Positions 1 through 11,370 of a stretch of DNA of 64,000 nucleotides are shown here, in pieces. The stretch lies in contig CM056391.1 of assembly GCA_029718625.1 (NCBI GenBank), positions 5,465,658 through 5,529,657 of the forward strand, read 5' to 3'. How positions within the stretch are numbered: the stretch's first letter is position 1; each line of letters starts with the position of its first letter. The translations under genes were made by a program, and so were the position numbers. Below the pieces are notes generated by a model. The model worked only from the letters and a program-made list of their open reading frames with translations, was not told the origin of the DNA and did not search any database. The DNA is from Synaphobranchus kaupii (taxonomy: Eukaryota; Chordata; Actinopteri; Anguilliformes; Synaphobranchidae).

Positions 1-320
1 CCAGAATGTTCGCCCCCCTCTCTTTTTAAAATCTGTGGCAGCAGCAGCAGCAATTGAAAGTTCTCAGTCATCTGCCAGAAGCACATGTATTTTGTGAGAT
101 TAGGGAGCACCGACGCCCTTACTTACCAGATGCTGTTCACCTCTGTCCCTTTAGCTCATTTTCACAGCGTATTTCCTTCATTTAGCTTATTTTTCATTCA
201 GCTAATTCAGAGTTTAAGAATGACTGACCGTATATAGCACTGGTTTTACCCATGTGAGAGGTGACAATGAAACCTTTATGAAGTGGTAAGGAAGTTCAGT
301 GTATAAATAGAGTAACAGCA
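1..320. other. unique flank, no gene seen
   Basis: AT-rich sequence with no coding potential or recognised repeat. It ends in a short inverted repeat (gagtaac...gttactc) at the edge of the 56-bp array. Confidence 0.5.
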
Positions 321-1103
321 GAGTTACTCATTCATAAGTGCGGCTGAATAATTCAGCTCTGGTTCCAAAAGCTCAGGAGTTACTCATTCATAAGTGCGGC
401 TGAATAATTCAGCTCTGGTTCCAAAAGCTCAGGAGTTACTCATTCATAAGTGCGGCTGAATAATTCAGCTCTGGTTCCAAAAGCTCAGGAGTTACTCATT
501 CATAAGTGCGGCTGAATAATTCAGCTCTGGTTCCAAAAGCTCAGGAGTTACTCATTCATAAGTGCGGCTGAATAATTCAGCTCTGGTTCCAAAAGCTCAG
601 GAGTTACTCATTCATAAGTGCGGCTGAATAATTCAGCTCTGGTTCCAAAAGCTCAGGAGTTACTCATTCATAAGTGCGGCTGAATAATTCAGCTCTGGTT
701 CCAAAAGCTCAGAAGTTACTCATTCATAAGTGCGGCTGAATAATTCAGCTCTGGTTCCAAAAGCTCAGAAGTTACTCATTCATAAGTGCGGCTGAATAAT
801 TCAGCTCTGGTTCCAAAAGCTCAGAAGTTACTCATTCATAAGTGCGGCTGAATAATTCAGCTCTGGTTCCAAAAGCTCAGGAGTTACTCATTCATAAGTA
901 CGGCTGAATAATTCAGCTCTGGTTCCAAAAGCTCAGGAGTTACTCATTCATAAGTACGGCTGAATAATTCAGCTCTGGTTCCAAAAGCTCAGGAGTTACT
1001 CATTCATAAGTACGGCTGAATAATTCAGCTCTGGTTCCAAAGCTCAGGAATTACTCATTCATAAGTACGGCTGAATAATTCAGCTCTGGTTCCAAAAGCT
1101 CAG
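321..1103. repeat. 56-bp tandem minisatellite, 14 copies
   Basis: Fourteen head-to-tail copies begin at 321 and recur every 56 bases. The last unit is preceded by a 1-base deletion. Early copies carry 'tgcggc' and the last four carry 'tacggc'; copies 8 to 10 follow 'cagaag' rather than 'caggag'. The block-wise distribution of variants suggests recent expansion of neighbouring units. Confidence 0.95.
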
Positions 1104-1290
1104 GGAGGTTCGCTGTGGAGGCGATGGGGTCCCCAGTGTTGGCTGCTCCTGGCACAGGGTGTGCCCCCACAATCTTCTCCAGAGCAGAAACCGCCTCAAA
1201 TGTGCAAACCTGTGTTGCATGACCCAGATTGGAGGAGCTTCTGGCTCAATGGTAATGCTGATAACGTCTATCTCAGCGTACACAGCACAT

Positions 1291-1845
1291 CTGCAGGTTT
1301 AACTCCAGTCCTGGAGGGGGCACTGTTTCTGCAGATTTAACTCCAGTCCTGGAGGGGACGCTGTCTGCAGGTTTAACTCCAGTCCTGGAGGGGCTGTAGT
1401 GTCTGCAGGTTTAACTCCAGTCCTGGAGGGGCTGTAGTGTCTGCAGGTTTAACTCCAGTCCTGGAGGGGACGCTGTGTCTGCAGGTTTAACTCCAGTCCT
1501 GAAGGGGCCGCAGTGTCTGCAGGTTTAACTCCAGTCCTGGAGGGGCTGTAGTGTCTGCAGGTTTAACTCCAGTCCTGGAGGGGCTGTAGTGTCTGCAGGT
1601 TTAACTCCAGTCCTGGAGGGGACGCTGTGTCTGCAGGTTTAACTCCAGTCCTGAAGGGGCCGCAGTGTCTGCAGGTTTAACTCCAGTCCTGGAGGGGCTG
1701 TAGTGTCTGCAGGTTTAACTCCAGTCCTGGAGGGGCTGTAGTGTCTGCAGGTTTAACTCCAGTCCTGGAGGGGACGCTGTGTCTGCAGGTTTAACTCCAG
1801 TCTTGAAGGGGCCGCAGTGTCTGCAGGTTTAACTCCAGTCTTGTG
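1291..1845. repeat. ~38-bp minisatellite with higher-order (~150-bp) structure
   Basis: The monomer contains 'ctgcaggtttaactccagtc' followed by 'ctggaggggc'. Diagnostic variants ('gacgctgtgt' and 'ctgaaggggccgcag') recur about every 150 bases, so four monomers form a higher-order unit repeated about three times. The same monomer reappears inverted at 9596-9765 and 14275-14408. Confidence 0.9.
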
Positions 1846-2459
1846 TCTGTCGCTTTTTGTGGCTTACTTTCAATCAACAGCTGATTTAGGCCTTGTTTCC
1901 AAATGTCAGCTGCAGTGTAACCATTAATTAGGGAAGTCACTAATTCATTCCGAACTGAATGGAGGAATTGTAGTGCGCGGGTGCACTGCAGTATATTCCA
2001 TTTAGCAGGACTCCTCGAAAATCTGGCGGCGTTTCCGTGACATCCAACTTCATTTGACAACGGGAGTCCCATCTCTCATGCTGTTGGGAGTCTGGATCGG
2101 GCGCAGGGAGGGGGCCTTGTAGCCATAGAAACAGATTAGCTCAACCCCCCCCCAGTGGAAATTCAGTATTTAAGAGGCGATGACCTGTGATGGACCCCCC
2201 CCCACTCCCTTCAGAGTGGATGAAAGGTACTCTGGGCTCCTCTTTGTACTGATATTCAAATCCCAGCTCATTTCGGAGGGAAACAATGGAGCGACCGTCT
2301 GTCACTGTCACGCCTCGCGTAACTAAGATAACCGCCAAGAAATTCTTTTGTCAGATGGACCCCCTGGTCTGTAGCAACCCTGGGATACACACCGGATAAG
2401 ACCTCCTGCTAAATCAGTGTCATAATAATAATGATGATAATAATAATTACAACAACTCT

Positions 2460-2651
2460 GGGGGTTATACTATGAAGCAGGATTACTGAGTTAGCTGGAT
2501 AACTGCACTGAGTAAAAACCCAGAACTGCTCTTTTTACTTCAGTCCAGGTTTTACTGAGTGCAGTTATCCAGCTAACTCAGTAATCCTGCTTCTCTTACT
2601 CAGTGCTGTTATCCAGCTAACTCAGTAATCCTGCTTTGTAGTATAACCCCC
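2460..2651. mobile_element. foldback MITE, ~190 bp
   Basis: The left end starts 'ggggttatactatgaagcag' and the right end is its near-exact reverse complement, ending 'gtagtataacccc'. The arms carry 'ttactgagttagctggataact' and its complement. The arm motif is present an extra time on the right side, from an internal duplication. There is no coding capacity. Confidence 0.8.
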
Positions 2652-2676
2652 TGGTCTAAGAGCGCTGTTGGCCTGA

Positions 2677-3272
2677 GGGGTGTACTACGAAGCAAGATTA
2701 AGGGGATAGCGAGCTAAATTAAGCCTCAACCCTGGGTTTCCTGTATCACAAAACCGACTCACTTTTAATCGGGGTATATTGCCACGGCAGCTTACTCTCC
2801 ACGGCTAACCTGCTCCGGGGCAGTTTATGTTCAGGATATCGGGTTGAAACATAAAAGCACCGCCCATTGACCAATCAACTCTGTGGCTTTGGAAAAAGGT
2901 GTCTCCTTTCCAAAGGATCCTGTAGAGACATGTGCGGATACCGAGGGAATCTCTTCGCAGGGCGAGATTAGTGAGTTCCGCAAAAGATTTTCTGAGTTCC
3001 GGAAAATGTTTGAGAGACTTGAAACCCTGTGTTCACTTAGCAAGTTGATAACCACACTCGTAGTAGCGGGTTGATAACCACACTCGTAGTAGCGGGTTGA
3101 TAACCACACTCGTAGTAGCGGGTTGATAACCACACTCGTAGTAGCGGGTTGATAACCACACTCGTAGTAGCGGTTATAGCGGTTAAGACAGATTGTGGTG
3201 GTTAGGCTTTGTGAAGCCAGCTAACGCAAAGAATCCCTGGGTATGTTAAGCTTCCTTCGTAGTATACCCCCC
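2677..3272. mobile_element. MITE related to the previous element, carrying a tandem array
   Basis: The left end 'ggggtgtactacgaagc' is matched by the right end 'cttcgtagtatacccc' in inverted orientation. Its ends resemble the 2460-2651 element, so both probably belong to one non-autonomous family. It contains the 26-bp array at 3043-3175. The small open frames inside are not credible genes. Confidence 0.7.
3043..3175. repeat. 26-bp tandem repeat, 5 copies
   Basis: 'gttgataaccacactcgtag' plus 'tagcgg' is repeated five times inside the MITE. Confidence 0.9.
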
Positions 3273-3277
3273 TGGTC

Positions 3278-3733
3278 TACACTACCGGTCAGAAGTTTTA
3301 GTTCACTTTAGTTGTATTTTCCTACTCTGTTTTTAGTGTAATTTAAGCGGTTTCATTTTTGTAAATCTCAAATGGCACAAGGTAAGAAGTGAATAGTCAG
3401 AAGTTAAAAATAATGTTTTATTTCACAGTTCATAAAAAAGCAATATTTGGCTAAACAAATTATTTCCATTTTCCAGTAAGAGAAGTAAAATCAAGCTAAT
3501 TTGGGACGAATTTGACCGAACGGTCAAGAAGAAGCAACCCACAAGTGCAGCACGTCTGTGGGAACTTCTACAGCAGTGTTGCTGTGAACTTTCAGAACCA
3601 TATGACTGCCCTTGTAGAAATGCATCTAAGATTTGCTTATTTTTTTTGTAAAATGCAAGGTGTTTATATCTTTTTTTAAATCTCTGATTGCTTGAAAATT
3701 ATGGATGTACTAAAACCTTTGACCGCTAGTGTA
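3278..3733. mobile_element. Tc1-like non-autonomous element
   Basis: The left terminus 'tacactaccggtcagaag' and right terminus 'cctttgaccgctagtgta' are inverted-repeat ends of the fish Tc1 type, bounded by TA dinucleotides. At about 456 bp it is too short for a transposase, and no DDE protein frame was seen. Confidence 0.75.
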
Positions 3734-3964
3734 TATGTAGGAAAAGTTATTTTTAATCTTGAAGAAAATGTTTTTACTGTGAAAGCTTTTGGACATCCAA
3801 TAACAGATACTGGTCTGTATCACCCTTGCCTATATACCGGAATGTTCTTTCACATTGCAAGTGGCTCTAGATAACGTTTGTCTCTGAATCTCTCTCTGAA
3901 TGGGGCTGGATACGGGGTTATTCAAGGTCAGGGGTTTAGTGCCCCTGACAGCCTTGCTAACCCC

Positions 3965-4113
<149 letters not shown>

Positions 4114-4429
4114 ACACCAGGTGAGTGGGATCTCTGGCCAATCAGTGACAGTTAACTATCATATGGAGGAAAAAAAAAAAACGGCAGGTTCTCCAACCCA
4201 TCAGACTCCAACTTAAGCACCCCTCCCTGTCTTATAGGGTGCATGACAGAGGTCTGCGGAGGTCCAGGGTCAAAGCTCACGGCAGGCATGATGCAATGTG
4301 AATAACACCCTCTGATTATGAGGTAACATATGAGGTCCATGCGTTGTCATGGGAACCAGAAATCCACTTTGCGCTTTACCCGGAGGCGGTGAGAGAGACG
4401 GAGCGTGGCGTCATTAGGGTCCTTAGCAG

Positions 4430-6297
4430 AGATGCTAAATTGGAGAGACGAAGGTGGATGTCAGACTTTTTGAGGAGGGGCTAATGTGAAGACGCTGCGG
4501 TGGATATCGCATCATTAGCAGAGATGCTAATTTAAAGAGACAGAGGTGGATGTCAGACTGTTAGCAGAGATGCTAATTTAAAGAGGCAGAGGTGGATGTC
4601 AGACTGTTAGCAGAGATGCTAATTTAAAGAGGCAGAGGTGGATGTCAGACTGTTAGCAGAGATGCTAATTTAAAGAGGCAGAGGTGGATGTCAGACTGTT
4701 AGCAGAGATGCTAATTTAAAGAGGCAGAGGTGGATGTCAGACTGTTAGCAGAGATGCTAATTTAAAGAGGCAGAGGTGGATGTCAGACTGTTAGCAGAGA
4801 TGCTAATTTAAAGAGACAGAGGTGATGTCAGACTGTTAGCAGAGATGCTAATTTAAAGAGGCAGAGGTGGATGTCAGACTGTTAGCAGAGATGCTAATTT
4901 AAAGAGACAGAGGTGGATGTCAGACTGTTAGCAGAGATGCTAATTTAAAGAGGCAGAGGTGGATGTCAGACTGTTAGCAGAGATGCTAATTTAAAGAGGC
5001 AGAGGTGGATGTCAGACTGTTAGCAGAGATGCTATTTTAAAGAGACAGAGGTCGATGTCAGACTGTTAGCAGAGATGCTAATTTAAAGAGGCAGAGGTGG
5101 ATGTCAGACTGTTAGCAGAGATGCTAATTTAAAGAGGCAGAGGTGGATGTCAGACTGTTAGCAGAGATGCTATTTTAAAGAGACAGAGGTGGATGTCAGA
5201 CTGTTAGCAGAGATGCTAATTTAAAGAGGCAGAGGTGGATGTCAGACTGTTAGCAGAGATGCTAATTTAAAGAGGCAGAGGTGATGTCAGACTGTTAGCA
5301 GAGATGCTAATTTAAAGAGGCAGAGGTGGATGTCAGACTGTTAGCAGAGATGCTCATTTAAAGAGGCAGAGGTGGATGTCAGACTGTTAGCAGAGATGCT
5401 ATTTTAAAGAGGCAGAGGTGGATGTCAGACTGTTAGCAGAGATGCTAATTTAAAGAGGCAGAGGTGGATGTCAGACTGTTAGCAGAGATGCTAATTTAAA
5501 GAGGCAGAGGTGGATGTCAGACTGTTAGCAGAGATGCTATTTTAAAGAGACAGAGGTCGATGTCAGACTGTTAGCAGAGATGCTAATTTAAAGAGGCAGA
5601 GGTGGATGTCAGACTGTTAGCAGAGATGCTAATTTAAAGAGGCAGAGGTGGATGTCAGACTGTTAGCAGATATGCTATTTTAAAGAGACAGAGGTGGATG
5701 TCAGACTGTTAGCAGAGATGCTAATTTAAAGAGGCAGAGGTGGATGTCAGACTGTTAGCAGAGATGCTAATTTAAAGAGGCAGAGGTGATGTCAGACTGT
5801 TAGCAGAGATGCTAATTTAAAGAGGCAGAGGTGGATGTCAGACTGTTAGCAGAGATGCTCATTTAAAGAGGCAGAGGTGGATGTCAGACTGTTAGCAGAG
5901 ATGCTATTTTAAAGAGGCAGAGGTGGATGTCAGACTGTTAGCAGAGATGCTATTTTAAAGAGGCAGAGGTGGATGTCAGACTGTTAGCAGAGATGCTAAT
6001 TTAAAGAGGCAGAGGTGGATGTCAGACTGTTAGCAGAGATGCTAATTTAAAGAGGCAGAGGTGGATGTCAGACTGTTAGCAGAGATGCTATTTTAAAGAG
6101 GCAGAGGTGGATGTCAGACTGTTAGCAGAGATGCTATTTTAAAGAGGCAGAGGTGGATGTCCGACTGTTAGCAGAGATGCTATTTTAAAGAGGCAGAGGT
6201 GGATGTCAGACTGTTAGCAGAGATGCTAATTTAAAGAGGCAGAGGTGGATGTCAGACTGTTAGCAGAGATGCTAATTTAAAGAGACAGAGGTGGATG
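4430..6297. repeat. 46-bp tandem minisatellite, ~40 copies
   Basis: The unit contains 'cagactgttagcagagatgc' followed by 'taatttaaag aggcagaggt ggatgt'. Variants (taattt/tatttt/tcattt, aggcag/agacag, a 1-base deletion giving 'ggtgatg') recur in the same order, so multi-unit blocks have duplicated. No gene is present. Confidence 0.95.
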
Positions 6298-6299
6298 TC

Positions 6300-6800
6300 A
6301 GTCACTATGGCTGTAGCGATGTCTCTCCAGAGGAAACAGTCTGCTGTGACCGTGGTGATAACGCGATGGCGCCGGAGGGTCGCTTGCGAGGCAGACCCAT
6401 GAAACCGGCGGGTATGGCGGATGAGTAAGCCGTGTGTTCTGTGGGAAGCGCAGGGCAGGGGGTGGAGTTGCTGACCCGGGTCCCGCACTGCATCGTGGGA
6501 AACAGCTGGTGCGTGTAACATGCCTGTGTCTGGTCTGGTAACCATGGTGATCCGTCACTGCCCAGTCTTCACTGACTGGTCACATAATGCAGCTGTGACG
6601 GGGTCCTTTTGTGTTCAGTCTTGTGCCTGTGTGAAAATAATAGAACTGAGACATTTTCTCAATGAACAATTTGATTGATATTGATCACGTCAAGACACTG
6701 AAAATTAGATGAATCTAGCAGAGTGATTTTTAAATTCTAGTCCTTGGCCGGTTTCTGCTGGTCTTAATCAGTGACTTATTCTGAAGATTCACACGAGTTG
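6300..6800. other. unique sequence, no gene seen
   Basis: Moderately GC-rich DNA with overlapping short open frames on the minus strand that show no recognisable domain or splice structure. Confidence 0.4.
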
Positions 6801-6804
6801 TTGG

Positions 6805-6975
6805 TCACTGTAGTGCAGTGGTTAGGGGAGTGGACTTGCAGTTGAGAGCTCACAGGTTTGATGCCCAGATGGGGTACTGCTATTGAGCAAAGGTACTGAC
6901 CCGTACTTACCCGACCCAGGTGTGTCAATGGGTTTTATGTAAAAATGTAAGTTGTTTGCTAAATGGGTCTGCAGT
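6805..6975 (+). mobile_element. tRNA-derived SINE fragment (+)
   Basis: A tRNA-like head ('gtagtgcagtggttagggga') is followed by a B-box-like 'caggtttgatgccc', then a body ending 'gtttgctaaatgggtctgc'. This is the usual arrangement of fish tRNA-derived SINEs. Confidence 0.55.
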
Positions 6976-6986
6976 TCTATGTTGTA

Positions 6987-7150
6987 CATTTAGGCATTTA
7001 ACAGATACTACTTCTAAAGTGTACAGTCTCAGTCTATACATACACTTTATACAGCTGGATACTTACTGAAGCAGTTCAGGTTAAGTACCTGTGCTCAAGG
7101 GTAGAACTGCAGTGCCCCACCTGGGAATCAAACAGCAGTGCCCCCCCCCC
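6987..7150 (-). mobile_element. tRNA-derived SINE fragment (-)
   Basis: It contains 'gcatttaacagata', then 'ggttaagtacctgtgctcaa', then 'cacctgggaatcaaac', the inverted B-box region. It is the same family as the better copy at 42231-42427, and is truncated before the full tRNA head. Confidence 0.6.
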
Positions 7151-7503
7151 CCATTTATAAACTGTACCCAGTGCACTCTGTAGGGGCCTCTCTCTTCGTT
7201 TGACGGATACAGGATCCGCAACGTTGCGGCCGTCAGCAAACGCTCACTCTACCTTCATCTCCCTGTATTTGGATGCGTCGGCCTGGCCTGGCGAGCGAGC
7301 GAGCGCACGGCGTGCACATTTCCGTCCCGGCGCGGGATGAAAACTTGCTGAATCGCTTGAATCTCTCCTTCAGATACACATCACATTAGCATTTTGCTTT
7401 TTAGTTATTTGGCAGATACATTCGCTTACATAGCTTGCAGTTTTTTGTTTTGCATAAAATCCCTCTACACAAGTCATGCTGATTAAGTGCCTTTGCTTAC
7501 AGC
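7151..7503. other. unique sequence, no gene seen
   Basis: Includes a GC-rich, CpG-containing stretch around 7200-7340 with no splice-bounded coding frame. Confidence 0.4.
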
Positions 7504-8102
7504 AGTGCTCCCCAACCCTGTTCCTGGAGATCTAGCGTCCTGTAGGTTTTCACTCCAACCTTAACAAAGCACACCTCATTCAACAGCTAGAGATCTACCG
7601 TCCTGTAGGTTTTCACTCCAACCCTAACAAAGCACACCTCATTCAACAGCTAGAGATCTACCGTCCTGTAGGGTTTCACTCCAACCCTAACAAAGCACAC
7701 CTCATTCAACAGCTAGAGATCTACCGTCCTGTAGGCTTTCACTCCAACCCTAACAAAACACACCTCATTCAACAGGTAGAGATCTACTGTCCTGTAGGTT
7801 TCACTCCAACCCTAACAAAGCACACCTCATTCAACAGCTAGAGATCTACCGTCCTGTAGGGTTTCACTCCAACCCTAACTAAGCACACCTCATTCAACAG
7901 CTAGAGATCTACCGTCCTGTAGGCTTTCACTCCAACCCTAACAAAGCACACCTCATTCAACAGCTAGAGATCTACCGCCCTGTAGGTTTTCACTCCAACC
8001 CTAACAAAGCACACCTCATTCAACAGCTAGAGATCTTGTTGAGCTGCTAAATAGTAGAGGTGTGCCAAAATAGGGTTGAAATGAAAACCTTCAGGACGGT
8101 GC
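7504..8102. mobile_element. MITE with one arm amplified as a 63-bp array
   Basis: About eight 63-bp copies ('gatctaccgtcctgtaggtt', 'ttcactccaaccctaacaaa', 'gcacacctcattcaacag') are followed at 8036-8102 by the complementary arm ('agaggtgtgccaaaataggg', 'ttgaaatgaaaaccttcagg'). This is a common fish interspersed repeat whose left arm has been tandemly amplified. Confidence 0.75.
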
Positions 8103-8500
8103 TATTAGCTCACAGGAAAGGCTGGACTATCACCCTTCAGAAAAGGCTAGGCTATTAGCCCTTAGGAGAGGCTATGCTATTAGCCCTCAGGAGAGGTTAT
8201 GCTATTAGCTCACAGGAGAGGCTAGGCTATTAGCTCACATGAGAGGTTAGACTACTAGCCCTCATGAGAGGCTAGGCTATTAGCCCTCTGGAGAGGCTAT
8301 GCTATTAGCTCACATGAGAGGCTAGGCTATTAGCCCTCAGGAGGGGCTAGGCTATTAGCCCTCATGAGAGGCTATACTATTAGCCCTCTGGAGAGGCTAT
8401 GCTATTAGCTCACATGAGAGGCTAGGCTATTAGCCCTCAGGAGGGGCTAGGCTATTAGCCCTCTGGAGAGGCTATGCTATTAGCTCACAGGAAAGGCTGG
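8103..8500. repeat. 25-bp tandem array running into the gap
   Basis: Units of the form 'aggagaggctatgctattag' + 'ccctc/ctcac' run up to the N block. The last bases before the gap repeat those at about 8104-8128, so the array is probably unresolved rather than finished. Confidence 0.9.
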
Positions 8501-9000
8501 NNNNNNNNNNNNNNNNNNNNNNNNNNNNNNNNNNNNNNNNNNNNNNNNNNNNNNNNNNNNNNNNNNNNNNNNNNNNNNNNNNNNNNNNNNNNNNNNNNNN
8601 NNNNNNNNNNNNNNNNNNNNNNNNNNNNNNNNNNNNNNNNNNNNNNNNNNNNNNNNNNNNNNNNNNNNNNNNNNNNNNNNNNNNNNNNNNNNNNNNNNNN
8701 NNNNNNNNNNNNNNNNNNNNNNNNNNNNNNNNNNNNNNNNNNNNNNNNNNNNNNNNNNNNNNNNNNNNNNNNNNNNNNNNNNNNNNNNNNNNNNNNNNNN
8801 NNNNNNNNNNNNNNNNNNNNNNNNNNNNNNNNNNNNNNNNNNNNNNNNNNNNNNNNNNNNNNNNNNNNNNNNNNNNNNNNNNNNNNNNNNNNNNNNNNNN
8901 NNNNNNNNNNNNNNNNNNNNNNNNNNNNNNNNNNNNNNNNNNNNNNNNNNNNNNNNNNNNNNNNNNNNNNNNNNNNNNNNNNNNNNNNNNNNNNNNNNNN
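8501..9000. other. assembly gap, 500 N
   Basis: Exactly 500 unknown bases, which looks like a fixed-size placeholder. The true size is unknown. Upstream tbc1d2 exons could lie here or before the window. Confidence 0.98.
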
Positions 9001-9092
9001 ACGGAAGGGAAGGATTCTGGTCACAGGTGTGTGTGTCTGTGTGTGTGTGTGTAACAGAGGATCTGAGAGCTTTATTGCCGCTCCTGTTTCAG

Positions 9093-9214
9093 GTTTTGTT
9101 CCGGTACGCTTTGGCCCTCTTAAAGTACAGAGAAGAGGATATTCTGAAGATCCGGGACAAGGTGGAGATGTACCAGTACCTTCGTTTCTTCACCAAAACC
9201 GTCACTGACGGCAG
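9093..9214 (+). CDS. tbc1d2: tbc1d2 penultimate exon
   Basis: The acceptor is 'tgtttcag' at 9085-9092 and the donor is 'AG|gtacgg' at 9215. The 122 nt give 40 codons plus two bases, reading VLFRYALALL...TKTVTDG. A TG-rich tract (9027-9052) lies upstream of the acceptor. Confidence 0.9.
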
Positions 9215-9519
9215 GTACGGGGCCTGCCATAGAGTGGCAGAGGAACCAGACAGCCGGCGACTGACCATATACTGCTCTCCACTCTCCTCTGCTGATTGTC
9301 TGTCTCTATCGCCCCCTGCAGGAAGCTTGATGAGCATTGCCTTCAATGGCATGAACCCGTTCCCCATGAAGCTGCTGATTGGCCGGAGGACGGTCCACCT
9401 GGAGAGGCTGAAGGCGGAGCTTAGCGAGCTGGAGAGGATCCAGACCGAGTACACTGCCCAGAGCTCCCAGCGCAAGCACAAGGAGGCTGGACACCACTGC
9501 CAGCGAGGACGAGGACTAG
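9093..9519 (+). CDS. tbc1d2: tbc1d2 (Armus), 3' part: last two coding exons
   Basis: This is the C-terminus of TBC1D2/Armus, a Rac1-linked GTPase-activating protein for Rab7 on endosomes and autophagosomes. I recognise it from LFRYALALLKYREEDIL and QYLRFFTKT in the first exon and MSIAFNGMNPF, LERLKAELSELERIQ in the second, which follow human TBC1D2 closely. The first segment ends the TBC domain; the second is a helical, charged tail. The expected ending is an acidic ASEDED before TAG at 9517-9519. The frame is not clean. Splicing at the obvious CAG acceptor puts the last exon one base out, and a second base is extra near 9475-9485. Either sequence errors, a shifted acceptor or real degeneration would explain this. 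The gene converges on slc44a1. Upstream exons are outside the window or in the gap. Confidence 0.85.
9322..9519 (+). CDS. tbc1d2: tbc1d2 last exon, frame disturbed
   Basis: The preferred acceptor is 'ccctgcag' ending at 9321. The conserved frame starts from ATG at 9330 (MSIAFNG...). With the upstream phase of 2, using 9321 gives one base too many. Using the AG at 9324-9325 would restore frame with a Ser-Leu junction. The end of the protein needs a second -1 correction near 9475-9485 to read RLDTTASEDED-stop; otherwise the frame runs on into the minisatellite. Confidence 0.75.
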
Positions 9520-9595
9520 GCGTAGCCGGGGGGGCGGGGCATGGAGAAGGCTTTAAAGAAGACTGGACTGGAGTCTGCAGACACAGACACAGCGC

Positions 9596-9765
9596 CCCCT
9601 CCAGGACTGGAGTTAAACCTGCAGAAAGAGCGCCCCCTCCAGGACTGGAGTTAAACCTGCAGAAAGAGCGCCCCCTCCAGGACTGGAGTTAAACCTGCAG
9701 ACACTGCGCCCCCTCCAGGACTGGAGTTAAACTTGCAGCCACTGCGCCCCCTCCAGTCTGAAATC
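9596..9765. repeat. minisatellite monomers (inverse of 1291-1845 array)
   Basis: Four to five copies of 'ccaggactggagttaaacct' + 'gcag' lie just after the tbc1d2 stop, so they probably fall in its 3' UTR. They are the reverse complement of the monomer at 1291-1845. Confidence 0.9.
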
Positions 9766-10508
9766 CCTGCTTTAGAGGCATTGCAGGTCTTTCCCACCCC
9801 CTCTCAGGCCACACTGGTCACACAGGTAAGACTCACCTGATGGGGCGGGCCTAGCTTCTTCTCCACCCAGTGGGAGCTTGTCATGACCATATTGACACTC
9901 AGTGACACTCTATCAAGCACAGAACTTTTTTTTTTAAACCTATATTTTAATTTGCTGAGCCTTCAATATTAACGACATGGTGTAATGGCTTGATGGAGTC
10001 CACAGGTGCACAGGCTGAGACCCCAGCAGGCTGAGCAAAACGCAGTGCACAGTGTCAGCCTGGGATATAATGGTGTGGGACAGTCTGCAGTGTCAGGGAT
10101 GAACCACTAGAGGGCACTGTGTACATGCAAATGTAGACATTTTGAGCTCCATCTTTGTTACGGACGCCACGTTTGCGCCAAACGGTTCTAAACATTCTGC
10201 GGAGGCCTTGCTTCCGTTTGGCGGTTGTGTGTCGGGGGGGGGGGGGGGTTTTAAAGGTGTAACCAGACGCAGCGATTGGCGCGTTTAAGAAGCGGGACAC
10301 AATCGGCACAATCAGCAGCCATGGTAACAGTCTGCAACCGAACATTTAATACAACACTGTTTCAGTTTATAAAACCTTCCTGAGCAGTCCCGGGTGCCTG
10401 AATAATCCCGCTCATCCATTGGCTGAACCCTGGAGCCCCAGAGTTAGTGACCCAGCGTTAAAGACAGGCCTGAAACATCCACACAGGCCACAGAGCAGAA
10501 CCATCCCT
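9766..10508. other. tbc1d2 3' flank/UTR, no further gene seen
   Basis: Unique sequence with short homopolymers. A CTCF-like motif (ccactagagggcactg) is at 10104-10119. No coding evidence on either strand. Confidence 0.4.
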
Positions 10509-11008
10509 TTAACCCTTCCTATTATGTCACGGGTCAATTTAAACCATTTCAGTTTTTAATTTACCTGAAACACTGCACAGCGTCTCCTTCTCTTTGTGAC
10601 ATTTTAAACTGTTTTTACTCCTTTCAGGGTTTTTACCCACAGCTGTGTCAGCGAGCACTTTTTTTGTGTGATGATGTTGCGGGTCAATTATGGGTCAACG
10701 GTGTTTTATGATATGCTAAAAAAAAATACATTTGATTACTGAAAATGGTTACATCAAGTTGGTGGAACGGTTTTGTAGAAATCCAACTATTACTTTGAAA
10801 GTAAATATGTTTTACAAACTGTTATTAAATATTGTGTTTGAAATAAAAAAATAATGTCCTTGTATTCGTTCTCGGAGAAAGGCCAGATGAGACTGACGAA
10901 TGAAAAGGTTTTCACTGTTTGAGGATTATGTTTGATTCACACCGTGCAGGTCAATTTGACCTGTAACATAACGAACAGAACTATCTGTCAACATAATACG
11001 AGAGTTAA
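10509..11008. mobile_element. piggyBac-like MITE, 500 bp
   Basis: Bounded by TTAA at 10509-10512 and 11005-11008. The left end 'TTAACCCTTCCTATTATGT' and the reverse complement of the right end 'TTAACTCTCGTATTATGT' match well. Internal 'gggtcaattt' and 'caatttgacc' are typical of fish piggyBac ends. No transposase. An AATAAA at 10842-10847 could serve as a poly(A) signal for tbc1d2. Confidence 0.75.
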
Positions 11009-11370
11009 AGGGAAACTGATTTGTGCAACCTGTGTCTCGAGCATAAAAAACATCTTTATCTTCATCCGAAGTGATGTCACAATGATGTCATAATAGAACT
11101 CCTGGTAAAGAATGAAGTTGTCTTCTAAATGGAGGAATACTGTGTAACATATTTTTATGCAAACAGATTGATTGAACATGTTTGATTTCCTGTGCACCAC
11201 TTCTAAAAGCCACAGTACATAGGAGTATTTAGTCCCGAGGTGCCACAGTGCGTGGTTGTGCTTGGTGCGTTTCAGGACTTTAAACGGCTTCATCGAAGCC
11301 CCAGGCTGGCTGCCGATTAGAAAGGAAATCGCAGAAACACCAGCAGACACTTCAGGGCAGGAGACAGAGA

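Noticed and set aside
8474..9208. Open frame across the N gap
   Set aside because: Made of unknown bases; only the part from 9093 belongs to a gene.
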